Shown: positions 24,734 to 33,842, counted from the first letter of the stretch. The stretch: 56,633 nucleotides of DNA from Neorhizobium populisoli (GCF_019430945.1 NZ_JAHYCB010000022.1:1-56633), one strand, 5' to 3'. Made by a program: numbers and translations. The notes: generated from the sequence alone by a model not told the origin.

Positions 24734-26266
24734 TCAGGTCACAGCCCCGACCTGCCACGGCACGAATTCGTTGTCGCCGTAGTCGTAGATTTCGCTCAGC
24801 GTCTTCTTGCCGGAAGCCGTGGCGATTACGTCCTCAAAAATGCGCTCACCCGACTGCTCGATCGTCTCCTCGCCGGTGACGATACCGCCGCAGTTCAGGT
24901 CCATGTCCTCCTTCATGTGCTCGTACATTTCGGAGTTTGTGGCGATCTTGATGCAGGGCGCCGGTTTGAAACCGGAGACCGAACCGCGGCCGGTGGTGAA
25001 ACAGATGACGTTGCAGCCGCCCGCCACCTGGCCGGTGACCGCGACCGGATCGTAACCGGGCGTATCCATGAACACGAAGCCGGGTTCGGTGACCGTTTCG
25101 GCAAACTCGTAGACGGCCTTCAACGGCATAGAGCCGCCCTTGGCGACCGCCCCGAGTGACTTCTCGAGGATCGTAGTCAGGCCGCCGAGCTTGTTGCCGT
25201 GCGAGGGATTGTTGTTCAGCTCATCGCCGTTGCGGGCGGTGTAATCCCGCCACCAATCGATCCGCTGCAGGAGTTTTTGTGCGACATCCGGCGTGATTGC
25301 ACGGCGGGTCAGCAGATGTTCGGCGCCATAAATTTCCGGCGTTTCAGAAAGCACGGTCGTGCCGCCGTTGCGGACGATGAGGTCCGAGGCATAACCCAGC
25401 GCCGGGTTTGCCGAGATGCCGGAATAACCGTCCGAACCGCCACACTCGAGCGCCAGCTTCAGCTTCGAGAGCGGCTGCGGCGTACGGACAGCAGCATTCA
25501 CGGTCGGCAGCATTTCCTTGATGATGGAGATCGCCGCATCGATCGTCTTCTTAGTGCCGCCGTGCTGCTGGATGTTCATGGTGCGAAGGCGGTCGCCTTC
25601 TTCCATGCGGTAATGTTCGAGGATAGGGGCGATCTGGTTGGTCTCGCAACCGAGACCGATCATCAGGATGCCGCCGAAATTCGGGTGTTTGGCATAACCC
25701 TGGATGGTGCGGATCAGCAGGCGGTAACCTTCCGACTTGGTATTCAGCGCGCAGCCGCCGCCATGGGTGAGCGCCACGACGCCATCGATATTCGAAAAAC
25801 CGTCGAGCCCACCCAGCCGGTTGAAATAATCGGCGATGTAGCGCGACACCGTGGCGGAACAGTTCACCGAGGAAATGACGCCGATATAGTTGCGCGTGCC
25901 GGCGCCGCCATGACCGCGATCGAAGCCTAAGAAAGTGCGCCGCTCGGCAAGCGGCAACATGCCCTTTTCCTCGATATCGACGCTGAACTGGTGTTCGTGC
26001 TCGGAGGGCAGCATGGCGAGGTTGTGCAGATGAACATGGCCACCGGCGGGAATGTCTTGCGTTGCAACGCCGATCACCTGGCCGTATTTCTTCACTTCGG
26101 TTCCGGCGGGGATTGCCCGGATTGCCACCTTGTGGCCGCGGCCGATCAGCTCGCGCGCCGTCAGCTCGCCATAACCGGTCAGGCCACCGGCCTGCATGGA
26201 CTTTCGTGCCACGCCGACATCGTCGATCGGATTGAGAATGATGATGGGTGAAGCTGCAAAGTCCAT
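24734..26266 (-). CDS. UxaA/GarD-family sugar acid dehydratase (altronate dehydratase type)
   Basis: A 510-residue iron-dependent dehydratase of the UxaA/GarD family. The N-terminal SAF domain (about 1-110) carries VARKSMQAGG and the HVHLHN segment; the catalytic part has GGGCALN, GCETNQ, ECGGSDGYSG, and a cysteine-rich GGCNVICFTTGRGS. In E. coli this type turns D-altronate into 2-keto-3-deoxygluconate. GGGGAGGAAACATC precedes the ATG. It follows the FadR-type regulator on the same strand (30-nt gap) and is divergent from the sugar operon. Because a fuconate dehydratase is also present, altronate (from L-galactonate) is a better guess than fuconate; specificity is inferred. Confidence 0.88.
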   Translation of the reverse strand: MDFAASPIIILNPIDDVGVARKSMQAGGLTGYGELTARELIGRGHKVAIRAIPAGTEVKKYGQVIGVATQDIPAGGHVHLHNLAMLPSEHEHQFSVDIEEKGMLPLAERRTFLGFDRGHGGAGTRNYIGVISSVNCSATVSRYIADYFNRLGGLDGFSNIDGVVALTHGGGCALNTKSEGYRLLIRTIQGYAKHPNFGGILMIGLGCETNQIAPILEHYRMEEGDRLRTMNIQQHGGTKKTIDAAISIIKEMLPTVNAAVRTPQPLSKLKLALECGGSDGYSGISANPALGYASDLIVRNGGTTVLSETPEIYGAEHLLTRRAITPDVAQKLLQRIDWWRDYTARNGDELNNNPSHGNKLGGLTTILEKSLGAVAKGGSMPLKAVYEFAETVTEPGFVFMDTPGYDPVAVTGQVAGGCNVICFTTGRGSVSGFKPAPCIKIATNSEMYEHMKEDMDLNCGGIVTGEETIEQSGERIFEDVIATASGKKTLSEIYDYGDNEFVPWQVGAVT

Positions 26267-26296
26267 GATGTTTCCTCCCCGAAACGCCGCGCCGGA

Positions 26297-26998
26297 TTAT
26301 CGCGTCTCGTAATTCATCCAGCGCTGTTTCGACTCCTCCAGATGCGCATGCATTCGTGTTTGTGCAAGCAGCGGGTTACGCGCTTCGAGCGCGGCAAAAA
26401 TGGTCTCATGCTCGGCCAGAGCAGAGGTCCAGGTCTCGGGCGTCTCGAACCGGGTGCGGATCTGCGCCGACATGGGGCTATGTCGTTCGTCGAACAGGTC
26501 GCCGACGATATGGGCCAGAACCGAATTGCCGGACTGGTTGGCGATGGTCAGATGGAACAGCCGGTCGAGATCGAGCGGCTTACGGCTCTCGGTGATTTCG
26601 GTGCGCATCTGGTCCAGTACCTGGCGCAGCGATTTCAGGAAATCCGGCGTTACCCGCGCGGCGGCGAGCAGAATAACCGCGCCTTCAACGGTTGCTCGGG
26701 CCTGCATCAGTTCCAGAGGGCTTTCGCCCATCGAGCCCGACTGCCACTGACGGCGATCCGGCTCGGCGGTGACGTAAATGCCCGAACCCATGCGGATTTC
26801 GACGCTGCCGTCGATTTCGAGCGCAATCAGCGCCTCGCGCAAGGACGGCCTCGAAACGCCGAGTTGCTGGGCGAGTTCGCGCTCTGCCGGCAGGCGTGCG
26901 CCGGGCACCAGCTGGCCGCCCTGGATCAGGCCCCGGATCTGGTCGGCCACCTGCTGATAAAGCCGCCGCGGTTCGGCCGCCTTGATCGAATTGTTCAT
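26297..26998 (-). CDS. GntR/FadR-family (FCD) transcriptional regulator
   Basis: A 233-residue repressor-type regulator. The winged helix-turn-helix (about 11-75) shows LYQQVADQIRGLIQGG, LPAERELAQQLGVSRPSLREAL and GSGIYV. The all-helical FCD effector domain follows, with ARATVEGAVILLAA, FHLTIANQSGN (metal-binding His) and a C-terminal HAHLEESKQRW His. Such proteins typically sense sugar acids or other carboxylates. It lies upstream of the uxaA-like gene in one minus-strand operon. Divergent operator-like TGG-N5-CCA motifs before the ABC operon suggest it controls both directions. Confidence 0.92.
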   Translation of the reverse strand: MNNSIKAAEPRRLYQQVADQIRGLIQGGQLVPGARLPAERELAQQLGVSRPSLREALIALEIDGSVEIRMGSGIYVTAEPDRRQWQSGSMGESPLELMQARATVEGAVILLAAARVTPDFLKSLRQVLDQMRTEITESRKPLDLDRLFHLTIANQSGNSVLAHIVGDLFDERHSPMSAQIRTRFETPETWTSALAEHETIFAALEARNPLLAQTRMHAHLEESKQRWMNYETR

Positions 26999-27029
26999 GG
27001 ATTGGTCAGCGCCTCAAGAATGTGGCCTT

Positions 27030-27042
27030 ACCATATCATGGT
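27030..27042. promoter_or_regulatory. Palindrome ACCAT-ATC-ATGGT in the divergent promoter region
   Basis: A perfect 5-nt inverted repeat with a 3-nt centre, 32 nt from the regulator start. It may contribute to regulation of the minus-strand genes. It is a different motif from the TGG-N5-CCA sites. Confidence 0.35.
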
Positions 27043-27150
27043 CATATTGGAGAGCAAGATGTAAATCATATGGCTGAAATATAAGGCCTTTCCTCTGGAC
27101 CTGGGCGCGAATTCCGGACTTCCACCGACCTGCCGCGACAGGCCCAGAAA

Positions 27151-27201
27151 AATTGGCTTGACCAGTTTCCGGCTCAGGTTTACGGATTGGTCAGGCCAGC
27201 G
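27151..27201. promoter_or_regulatory. Two PdhR/FadR-like operator candidates
   Basis: AATTGGCTTGACCAGTT (27151-27167) matches the PdhR-type pattern AATTGGT-N3-ACCAATT at all but two positions, and GATTGGTCAGGCCAGCG (27185-27201) has the left half intact. Their centres are 34 nt apart, about three helical turns. A further half-site GGATTGGTCAG lies at 26999-27009, beside the regulator start. All lie between the GntR-type regulator and the ABC operon. Confidence 0.5.
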
Positions 27202-27247
27202 GGAGGAGCTGCGGGCCGGATGGGCCAACTTGCCCGGGGAGGATCTG

Positions 27248-28858
27248 ATGCAAAGCCGTTCGGCCGAGACCAGCCAGTCTGCGCATGGCGCTGCCATGAC
27301 GACAGGCCGTGGCGTGCCGGCTGCAGGCAATGAGCCGCTTCTGCGCCTCGACAATATCTCCAAGGAATTTCCGGGCGTAAAAGCACTCTCCAACGTGCAT
27401 TTCGACCTCAATCGCGGCGAAGTGCATGCGGTCTGCGGCGAGAATGGCGCCGGCAAATCGACCCTGATGAAAATCGTCAGCGGCGTTTACCAGCCGAGCG
27501 CCGGGACGATCTCCTACAAGGGCGAGGAACGGCAGTTCGCCTCGACGCGCGAATCCGAAGCCGCCGGCATCGCCATCATCCACCAGGAACTCAATCTCAT
27601 TCCGCATCTCTCGGTGGCGGAAAACATATATCTCGCCCGCGAGCCGCGCTTCGGCCTCGGCGGCTTCCTTGTCGACCGCAAGAAACTGCGGGCCGATGCC
27701 AAACGCTGTCTCGACCGGCTCGGCGTCGATATCAGCCCGGATCGCCCCGTGCGCGGGCTTTCCGTCGCGCAGTGCCAGATGGTCGAGATCGCCAAGGCAC
27801 TTTCGCTCGAGGCGCAGGTGCTCATTATGGACGAGCCGACCTCCTCGCTGACCGAGCAGGAGACCGGGAAGCTCTTCAAGGTGATCCGCGACCTCAAGGC
27901 TTCCGGCGTCGGCATCGTCTATATCTCGCACCGGCTGGACGAAATGGCCGAGATCGTCGACCGCGTCACCGTGCTGCGCGACGGGCGATATATCTCGACC
28001 GACAATTTTGCCGAGACCAGCATCGACCAGATCGTCTCGCGCATGGTCGGCCGTTCGCTGGAGGAGAAGTTTCCGGACCGCACGTCGAGCCCAAGCGACG
28101 AGGTCATCCTGTCCGCCGAAGGGCTTTCGCGTGGCCATGTTTTCCGCAACGTGTCGTTCACGCTCCGTCGGGGAGAAATCCTCGGCTTTGCCGGGTTGAT
28201 GGGCGCCGGCCGCACCGAAGTCGCTCGTGCCATTTTCGGCGCCGATCCGCTGGATGCCGGCACCGTGACGCTGCACGGGCAGACCCTTTCGATCTCCTCG
28301 CCGCGCGATGCGATCGCCGCCGGCATCGCCTATCTTTCCGAAGACCGGAAGGCGCAGGGGCTGGCGATCAAGATGCCGGTCGATGCCAATATGACGCTCG
28401 CCAATATGGAGGCCGTGTCGAACCGGTTCGGGCTGATCGACTTCGCCAAGCACGCCAAGGCCGCCAAGGATTATGTCGATCTGCTCAATGTCCGCACGCC
28501 GTCGCTGAAACAGCCGGTGCGGCTGCTCTCCGGCGGCAACCAGCAGAAGATCATCATCGGCAAATGGCTGTTCCGCCAGTCGAAGGTTCTGTTCTTCGAC
28601 GAGCCGACGCGCGGCATCGATGTCGGCGCCAAGCTCGCCATCTACAGGATCATGGACGAACTGGCCGCAAACGGCATCGGCGTCGTGCTGATCAGTTCCG
28701 AACTGCCGGAAATCCTCGGCATGACGGATCGCGTCGCGGTCTTCCATCAGGGCCGTATCACTGGCGTGCTCGAGACCAAGAAAACGACCCAGGAAGAAAT
28801 CATGCGATACGCCTCGGGCTATGGTCCGGCCGGCGCAGCGAGGACTATGCATGGCTGA
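27248..28858 (+). CDS. Sugar ABC transporter ATPase (two-cassette, RbsA/XylG type)
   Basis: A 536-residue cytoplasmic ATPase with two nucleotide-binding domains. The first has Walker A GENGAGKST, Q-loop, and Walker B LIMDEPTSSL; its signature LSVAQCQM departs from LSGGQ. The second has Walker A-like GLMGAGRTE (degenerate), LSGGNQQK signature and VLFFDEPTRGID. This asymmetry is normal for RbsA-type transporters of pentoses and 6-deoxy sugars. ATG 27248 is preferred because GGGGAGGATCTG lies directly upstream; an in-frame ATG at 27158 would reach into the operator. Its end overlaps the permease start by 8 nt. With the permease and binding protein it forms an importer, probably for L-fucose. Confidence 0.95.
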   Translation: MQSRSAETSQSAHGAAMTTGRGVPAAGNEPLLRLDNISKEFPGVKALSNVHFDLNRGEVHAVCGENGAGKSTLMKIVSGVYQPSAGTISYKGEERQFASTRESEAAGIAIIHQELNLIPHLSVAENIYLAREPRFGLGGFLVDRKKLRADAKRCLDRLGVDISPDRPVRGLSVAQCQMVEIAKALSLEAQVLIMDEPTSSLTEQETGKLFKVIRDLKASGVGIVYISHRLDEMAEIVDRVTVLRDGRYISTDNFAETSIDQIVSRMVGRSLEEKFPDRTSSPSDEVILSAEGLSRGHVFRNVSFTLRRGEILGFAGLMGAGRTEVARAIFGADPLDAGTVTLHGQTLSISSPRDAIAAGIAYLSEDRKAQGLAIKMPVDANMTLANMEAVSNRFGLIDFAKHAKAAKDYVDLLNVRTPSLKQPVRLLSGGNQQKIIIGKWLFRQSKVLFFDEPTRGIDVGAKLAIYRIMDELAANGIGVVLISSELPEILGMTDRVAVFHQGRITGVLETKKTTQEEIMRYASGYGPAGAARTMHG

Positions 28859-29879
28859 GATCACCGACGTCTCCAAACAGAAGAGCGGTGCGCTCAGCGA
28901 CCGGAAAAAGGATATCATCCAGAAATTCGCGGCGCTCGGCAGCCTGTTCATGCTGATCGCCGTGTTTTCGGCCACCAGCAGCGCCTTCTTCACCATCGAC
29001 AACGGCATGACTGTCGCCCTGCAGGTCACCTCGATCGCCTTTCTCGGCATCGGCGCCACCTGCGTGATCATCACCGGCGGCATCGATCTGTCGGTCGGTT
29101 CGGTCCTGGCGCTGGCCGGCGTGGTCGCGGCGCTGGCGGTCAAGGATTACGGCATGCCGGTCTGGCTCGGCATGATCGTCGGCATCCTCACCGGCTCCGT
29201 CTGCGGCTTCATCAACGGGCTGATGGTAACTAAGCTAAAGCTGCCGCCGTTCATCGCCACGCTCGGCATGATGATGATCGCGCGCGGCGTGGCGCTGCAG
29301 ATCACCGGCGCGCGGGCCGTCTCCGGTCTTGGCGAATCCTTCGGCGAACTCGGCAACGGCTCGTTGTTCCGCATCGTCAATATCGGCGACGACGGCTTTC
29401 CGACCGTGGTTTTCCCCGGCATCCCCTACCCGGTCATCCTGATGGTGCTCATCGCGCTCGCCGTGTCCTACATGCTGAACCGTTCGGTGCTCGGCCGGCA
29501 TATCTATGCGGTCGGCTCAAATGCGGATGCGGCGCGGCTTTCGGGCGTCAATGTCAGCCGCATCGTCAATTTCACCTATGTGCTGTCCGGCACGCTCGCG
29601 GGACTCACCGGCTGCGTGCTGATGTCGCGCCTCGTCACCGCCCAGCCGAACGAGGGCGTAATGTACGAACTCGATGCGATCGCTAGCGCCGTCATCGGCG
29701 GCACCTCGCTGATCGGCGGTGTCGGCACGATTTCCGGCACGGCGATCGGCGCCTTCGTGATCGGCATCCTGCGAAACGGCCTGAACATGAACGGCGTTTC
29801 CGCCTTCACCCAGCAGATCATCATCGGCCTCGTCATTCTGGTCACCGTCTGGATCGACCAGCTGCGTAATCGCCGCTGA
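28851..29879 (+). CDS. Sugar ABC transporter permease (RbsC type)
   Basis: A 342-residue integral membrane protein with about ten hydrophobic helices, a BPD_transp_2 permease. Typical segments are ITGGIDLSVGSVLALAG, FINGLMVTKLKLPPFIATLG, AVGSNADAARLSGVNV and GGTSLIGGVGTISGTAIGA. ATG 28851 lies inside the last codons of the ATPase gene, giving translational coupling. The helices form the channel of the importer together with a dimer partner. The sequence does not reveal the sugar; operon context points to L-fucose. Confidence 0.95.
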   Translation: MAEITDVSKQKSGALSDRKKDIIQKFAALGSLFMLIAVFSATSSAFFTIDNGMTVALQVTSIAFLGIGATCVIITGGIDLSVGSVLALAGVVAALAVKDYGMPVWLGMIVGILTGSVCGFINGLMVTKLKLPPFIATLGMMMIARGVALQITGARAVSGLGESFGELGNGSLFRIVNIGDDGFPTVVFPGIPYPVILMVLIALAVSYMLNRSVLGRHIYAVGSNADAARLSGVNVSRIVNFTYVLSGTLAGLTGCVLMSRLVTAQPNEGVMYELDAIASAVIGGTSLIGGVGTISGTAIGAFVIGILRNGLNMNGVSAFTQQIIIGLVILVTVWIDQLRNRR

Positions 29880-29972
29880 GGACAGGCACGCGGCCTTTAT
29901 CCGCGAAAACTCTACGGGCGCAGAGGAGAGCGCCCATAAAACCGGCCGATCAGGCCACCAGAGGAGGAAGAC

Positions 29973-30914
29973 ATGAAGAAGCTTGCTGCCGCGCTGCTGA
30001 CAACCGCAATCGCGCTTACCGCATTTTCTGCCCAGGCGGGTGAAATCGCCGTCATCGTGAAGACCGTCAACTCGACCTTCTGGCAGAACGTCCAGAAGGG
30101 AGCCGATGCCGCCATCAAGTCGGACGGCAAGGGCAACACGATGACCTTCCAGGGTCCGGCCGCCGAATCCGCCATTGCCGACCAGGTCAACATGGTCGAA
30201 AACGCCGTCAACCGTAAGGTTTCGGCTATCGTGCTCGCCCCGTCCGATCCGGACGCGCTGGTGCCGGCCGTCAAGAAGGCCTGGGAAGCGCGTATCCCTG
30301 TCGTGATCATCGATTCCATGCTCGCCAAGGGCGCGGAGCAGTATTACCAGTCCTTCCTCGCCACCGACAACAAGAAGGCCGGTGAACTGGCCGCCAAGGC
30401 GCTGATCGACAAGGTCGGCAAGGATGGCAAGATCGCCGTGATGTCCTACGTCGCAGGCGCCGGCTCCGAAATCGGCCGCGTCGGCGGTTTCACCGATTAC
30501 ATCAAGGCCAATTCCAAACTCACGATCGTCGGCCCGTTCTACTCGCAGTCGCAGATGGCGACGGCGTTGAACCAGACTACCGACGTTCTGGCCGCCAATT
30601 CGGACCTCAAGGGCATTTTCGGCGCAAATGAGCCGACCGCGATCGGCATGGGCCGCGCGCTGAAACAGTCCGGCAAGGCCGGCAAGGTCGTCGCCATCGG
30701 CTTCGACGGCAACCAGGACCTGCAGGAATTCGTCAAGGACGGCACGCTCGGCGCCATCGCTGTGCAGGGCTCGTTCCAGATGGGCGAACTCGGCGTCAAG
30801 ACCGTTCTGAAGATCATGAACAAGGACAAGGTCGAGAAGTTCGTCGATACCGGCGTCGTCGTCGTGACGAAGGACAATATCGACAAGCCGGAAGCCAAGA
30901 ACGTACTGTACTAA
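29973..30914 (+). CDS. Sugar-binding periplasmic protein (RbsB type)
   Basis: A 313-residue substrate-binding protein of Peripla_BP_4 type. The signal peptide MKKLAAALLTTAIALTAFSA ends at AQA-G, so it is periplasmic. VKTVNSTFWQNVQKGADAA, VLAPSDPDALVPAVKKA, FGANEPTAIGMGRAL and AIGFDGNQD are family signatures of sugar-contact loops. AGAGGAGGAAGAC gives a very strong ribosome site. Its gene ends before a GC-rich stem-loop (30927-30958), as is common for abundant binding proteins. It delivers the sugar to the ATPase/permease pair. Confidence 0.95.
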   Translation: MKKLAAALLTTAIALTAFSAQAGEIAVIVKTVNSTFWQNVQKGADAAIKSDGKGNTMTFQGPAAESAIADQVNMVENAVNRKVSAIVLAPSDPDALVPAVKKAWEARIPVVIIDSMLAKGAEQYYQSFLATDNKKAGELAAKALIDKVGKDGKIAVMSYVAGAGSEIGRVGGFTDYIKANSKLTIVGPFYSQSQMATALNQTTDVLAANSDLKGIFGANEPTAIGMGRALKQSGKAGKVVAIGFDGNQDLQEFVKDGTLGAIAVQGSFQMGELGVKTVLKIMNKDKVEKFVDTGVVVVTKDNIDKPEAKNVLY

Positions 30915-30926
30915 AAATATCCTCCA

Positions 30927-30958
30927 GCGGGCGCGCATCGAAAATGGCGCGCGCCCGC
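30927..30958 (+). other. GC-rich intercistronic stem-loop after the binding-protein gene
   Basis: GCGGGCGCGC (30927-30936) pairs perfectly with GCGCGCCCGC (30949-30958) over 12 nt. No T-tract follows. Such hairpins after binding-protein genes can block 3' exonucleases or cause partial termination, so that the upstream gene is more abundant than the enzymes downstream. Confidence 0.6.
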
Positions 30959-30984
30959 GCCCTCCATATTCCAGGGATTTTCCG

Positions 30985-31998
30985 ATGAGTGTCGCCGACC
31001 GCCGCAAGCTTCCCCATGCCGATGTCGAACTGACCCTGGTGGGTCTCGGCTGCGCGCAGATGGGCAACCTGTACCGCCGCACCTCCTATGAGGAATGCGC
31101 CGGCGCGTTCAATGCGGCATGGGATGCGGGCGTCCGTTATTACGACACAGCCCCTTTCTACGGTTACACCCGCTCGGAACGCCGGCTTGGAACGATGCTG
31201 ACCGACAAGCCGCGCGGCGACTACGTGCTCTCCACCAAGGTCGGCCGAGTCATGGTGCCGGACGAGACGGTGGGCGCCGAAGAGGACAGCTATCTCGACC
31301 CGCTGCCCTTCCGGCCGAAATACGATTATTCCTATGACGGCATCATGCGGTCCTTCGAGGCCAGCCAGCAGCGGCTCGGCATCTTGAAGCCCGATATCCT
31401 CTATATCCACGATATCGGCAGCATGACGCACGGCGACAAACACCAGCACTACTGGCAGCAATTGACGACCGGCGGCGGCTTCAAGGCGCTGGGCGAGTTG
31501 CGCTCGCAGGGCCTGACCAAGGCAATCGGACTCGGCGTCAACGAATGGGAAATCGTCGCCGACGCGATGCAGGTCTTCGATATCGACTGCGCCATGTTGG
31601 CCGGCCGTTATACGCTGCTCGAACAGAAGAGCCTCGCCTTTTTGGACGAATGCGCGGCAAAGGGCGTCGGCATCGTCGTCGCCGGCCCATTCAATTCCGG
31701 CCTGCTCGCCGGAAACCGCAAGTTCAATTATCAGGATGCGCCGGCTGAAATCCTCGCCCAGCTCGACACGCTAAACGAAGCCTGCGCGGCGGAAGGCGTC
31801 TCTATCCAGGCCGCCGCGTTGCAATTCCCGCTCGCCCACAAGGCCGTCGTTACGGTCGTTTCCGGCGCCCGCACCGGCGAGCAGATCACTTCCAACGTCA
31901 AATGGTTCTCGGAAAAGATCCCGGCCTCCTTTTGGGAGACGCTCAAGGCCAAGGGCCTGATTGCTGACGGAGCCCCGATCCCCGGCGCGGGAGCCTGA
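30985..31998 (+). CDS. Aldo/keto reductase, probable L-fucose dehydrogenase
   Basis: A 337-residue NAD(P)-linked aldo/keto reductase. The catalytic tetrad is visible: Asp and Tyr in YYDTAPFYGYTRSERRLG (about 52-69), Lys in STKVGR, and His in ILYIHDIG. The closest described kind is D-threo-aldose 1-dehydrogenase, which oxidises L-fucose (and L-galactose) at C1 to the lactone. It is followed 3 nt later by a lactonase gene, consistent with that role. C-terminal SGARTGEQITSNV is typical. Fucose as substrate is inferred from the operon. Confidence 0.9.
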   Translation: MSVADRRKLPHADVELTLVGLGCAQMGNLYRRTSYEECAGAFNAAWDAGVRYYDTAPFYGYTRSERRLGTMLTDKPRGDYVLSTKVGRVMVPDETVGAEEDSYLDPLPFRPKYDYSYDGIMRSFEASQQRLGILKPDILYIHDIGSMTHGDKHQHYWQQLTTGGGFKALGELRSQGLTKAIGLGVNEWEIVADAMQVFDIDCAMLAGRYTLLEQKSLAFLDECAAKGVGIVVAGPFNSGLLAGNRKFNYQDAPAEILAQLDTLNEACAAEGVSIQAAALQFPLAHKAVVTVVSGARTGEQITSNVKWFSEKIPASFWETLKAKGLIADGAPIPGAGA

Positions 31999-32001
31999 TC
32001 A

Positions 32002-32820
32002 ATGCGGATCGACGCGCATCAGCATTTCTGGCGGATCGCCGACCGGGTAGGCCAATGGCCGCCGGCTGAGCTTGCCGCCATTCACCGGGATTTCCTGCCC
32101 GACGACATGCGGCCGCTTCTAACCGATGCGAGCGTCGATGGCACGGTGCTGGTGCAGACGATGGAGAACGAAGCGGATACCGCCTTCATGCTGGACCTCG
32201 CGGACAACACCCCGTTCATTCTCGGCGTGGTCGGCTGGACGGATTTGAAGGCGGCCGATGCGCCGGCCAATATCGCCCGACTGGCACAGCATCCGAAGCT
32301 CAAGGGCTTTCGCCCGATGCTGCAGGATATTGCCGACGATCAATGGATCGACGATCCGGCGCTCGATGCTGCAGTCGCCGCGATGATCAAGTACGGGCTC
32401 GTTTTCGATGCGCTGGTTCTGCCGCGCCATCTCGATGCCTTGTGGAATTTTGCCCGTCGCCATCCCGACCTGCCGATCGTCATCGATCACGGCGCCAAGC
32501 CGCTGATTGCGGAAGGCCGCTTCATCGGCTGGTATGCCCACATGAAGGCGCTGGCTGAACTGCCGAACATCCATTGCAAGCTTTCCGGCCTGCTGACCGA
32601 GGCGGGCGACCAGAAACCGCAGGCGGTGCGGCCTTATGCCGAAACCATCTTCGACCTGTTCGGCCCCGAACGGGTGATCTGGGGCAGCGACTGGCCGGTG
32701 TTGCGGCTTGCCGGCGACTACCGCGCCTGGCTTGACCAATGCCTCGACATCGTGCCGGTCGACGACCATGCGGATGTCTTCGGCGGCAATGCAAACCGTT
32801 TCTATCGGCTCGGAGCGTAA
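32002..32820 (+). CDS. Amidohydrolase-2 family lactonase (probable L-fuconolactonase)
   Basis: A 272-residue TIM-barrel hydrolase of the amidohydrolase_2 group. It opens MRIDAHQHFWRI, the metal-binding HxH motif; PIVIDHGAKP provides a later His, NIHCKLSGL a further strand, and WGSDWPVL the catalytic Asp. This family includes L-fuconolactonase and L-rhamnonolactonase, which open sugar lactones to the acid. It sits directly between the aldo/keto reductase and the zinc dehydrogenase, both 3-4 nt away, so all three are co-translated. L-fucono-1,5-lactone is the likely substrate. Confidence 0.88.
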   Translation: MRIDAHQHFWRIADRVGQWPPAELAAIHRDFLPDDMRPLLTDASVDGTVLVQTMENEADTAFMLDLADNTPFILGVVGWTDLKAADAPANIARLAQHPKLKGFRPMLQDIADDQWIDDPALDAAVAAMIKYGLVFDALVLPRHLDALWNFARRHPDLPIVIDHGAKPLIAEGRFIGWYAHMKALAELPNIHCKLSGLLTEAGDQKPQAVRPYAETIFDLFGPERVIWGSDWPVLRLAGDYRAWLDQCLDIVPVDDHADVFGGNANRFYRLGA

Positions 32821-32824
32821 GTTA

Positions 32825-33832
32825 ATGCTAACAATCATCTGCGACGCTCCCGGCAAGCTTTCCGCCATAGATCGGCCCAAGCCGCTTCGCAACGAAGGCG
32901 AAGTTCTTGTGAAACTCCGCCGCATCGGCGTCTGCGGCACGGACCTGCATATCTTCACCGGCAACCAGCCCTATCTCTCCTATCCGCGTGTCATGGGCCA
33001 CGAGCTGGCGGCGACGGTGGAAGAAGCGCCAGCCGGCAGCCGGTTGGAAGCCGGCGATACCGTCTCGATCATGCCCTATATCTCCTGCGGCCACTGCAAT
33101 GCCTGCCGAAATGGTAAGACCAATTGCTGCCGCAATATCGGCGTGCTCGGCGTCCACCGTGATGGCGGCATGACCGAATATCTGAGCCTGCCGGAAGAAT
33201 TCGTGCTGAAGGCCGATGGCCTCTCCGTCGACCAGGCGGCCATGGTGGAATTCCTGGCGATCGGCGCCCATGCGGTGGCCCGTGCGAAAGTCGAGCCCGG
33301 CCAGAAGGTGCTGGTAACGGGTGCCGGGCCGATCGGCCTTGCGGTGGCGATTTTCGCGCTGCTCGACGGTGGCGAGGTGACGCTGCTCGACGGCCGCACA
33401 GACCGGCTGGATTTCGGGCGCGACCATCTCGGCATCACCTCCACCGTACAGCTCGGCGCCGACGACCAGGACCAGCTTTCGGCCATCACCGGCGGCGATT
33501 TCTTCGACGTGGTGTTCGACGCGACCGGTAATCCGAAGGCCATCGAGCGCGGTTTCGGTTTCGTCGCGCATGGCGGCACTTATGTTCTGGTATCGATCGT
33601 TTCCAGCGACATCAGTTTTTCCGATCCGGAATTCCACAAGCGCGAGACCACCCTGCTCGGCAGCCGCAATGCGACGCGAACCGATTTCGAACGGGTGATG
33701 CAGGCAATGCGCGACGGCAAGATCCCCGCGGCGCTGATCACCCATAGAATGTCGCTCGGCGATGTGCCGGAACGTTTTGCAGGCCTGACCGATCCGGCTG
33801 CCGGTGTGGTCAAGGCGCTGATCGAGGTTTGA
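32825..33832 (+). CDS. Zinc-dependent medium-chain alcohol dehydrogenase (RspB/LgoD-like)
   Basis: A 335-residue MDR enzyme. Catalytic zinc ligands lie in GVCGTDLH and VMGHE; the structural zinc Cys set is in YISCGHCNACRNGKTNCC (about 83-100); the NAD motif is VTGAGPIGLAV near 164. It is close in form to RspB and to LgoD/YjjN, which oxidise L-gulonate or L-galactonate at C5. Alternative in-frame starts upstream run into the lactonase gene; ATG 32825 is 4 nt after it. In a pure L-fucose route it has no assigned step, so L-galactonate oxidation to D-tagaturonate is my preferred, unproven, reading. Confidence 0.88.
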   Translation: MLTIICDAPGKLSAIDRPKPLRNEGEVLVKLRRIGVCGTDLHIFTGNQPYLSYPRVMGHELAATVEEAPAGSRLEAGDTVSIMPYISCGHCNACRNGKTNCCRNIGVLGVHRDGGMTEYLSLPEEFVLKADGLSVDQAAMVEFLAIGAHAVARAKVEPGQKVLVTGAGPIGLAVAIFALLDGGEVTLLDGRTDRLDFGRDHLGITSTVQLGADDQDQLSAITGGDFFDVVFDATGNPKAIERGFGFVAHGGTYVLVSIVSSDISFSDPEFHKRETTLLGSRNATRTDFERVMQAMRDGKIPAALITHRMSLGDVPERFAGLTDPAAGVVKALIEV

Positions 33833-33842
33833 GGAGAAGACG

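Noticed and set aside
27191..29143. A 650-residue open frame on the minus strand
   Set aside because: It is antisense to the ABC ATPase and permease genes and shows no protein family features.
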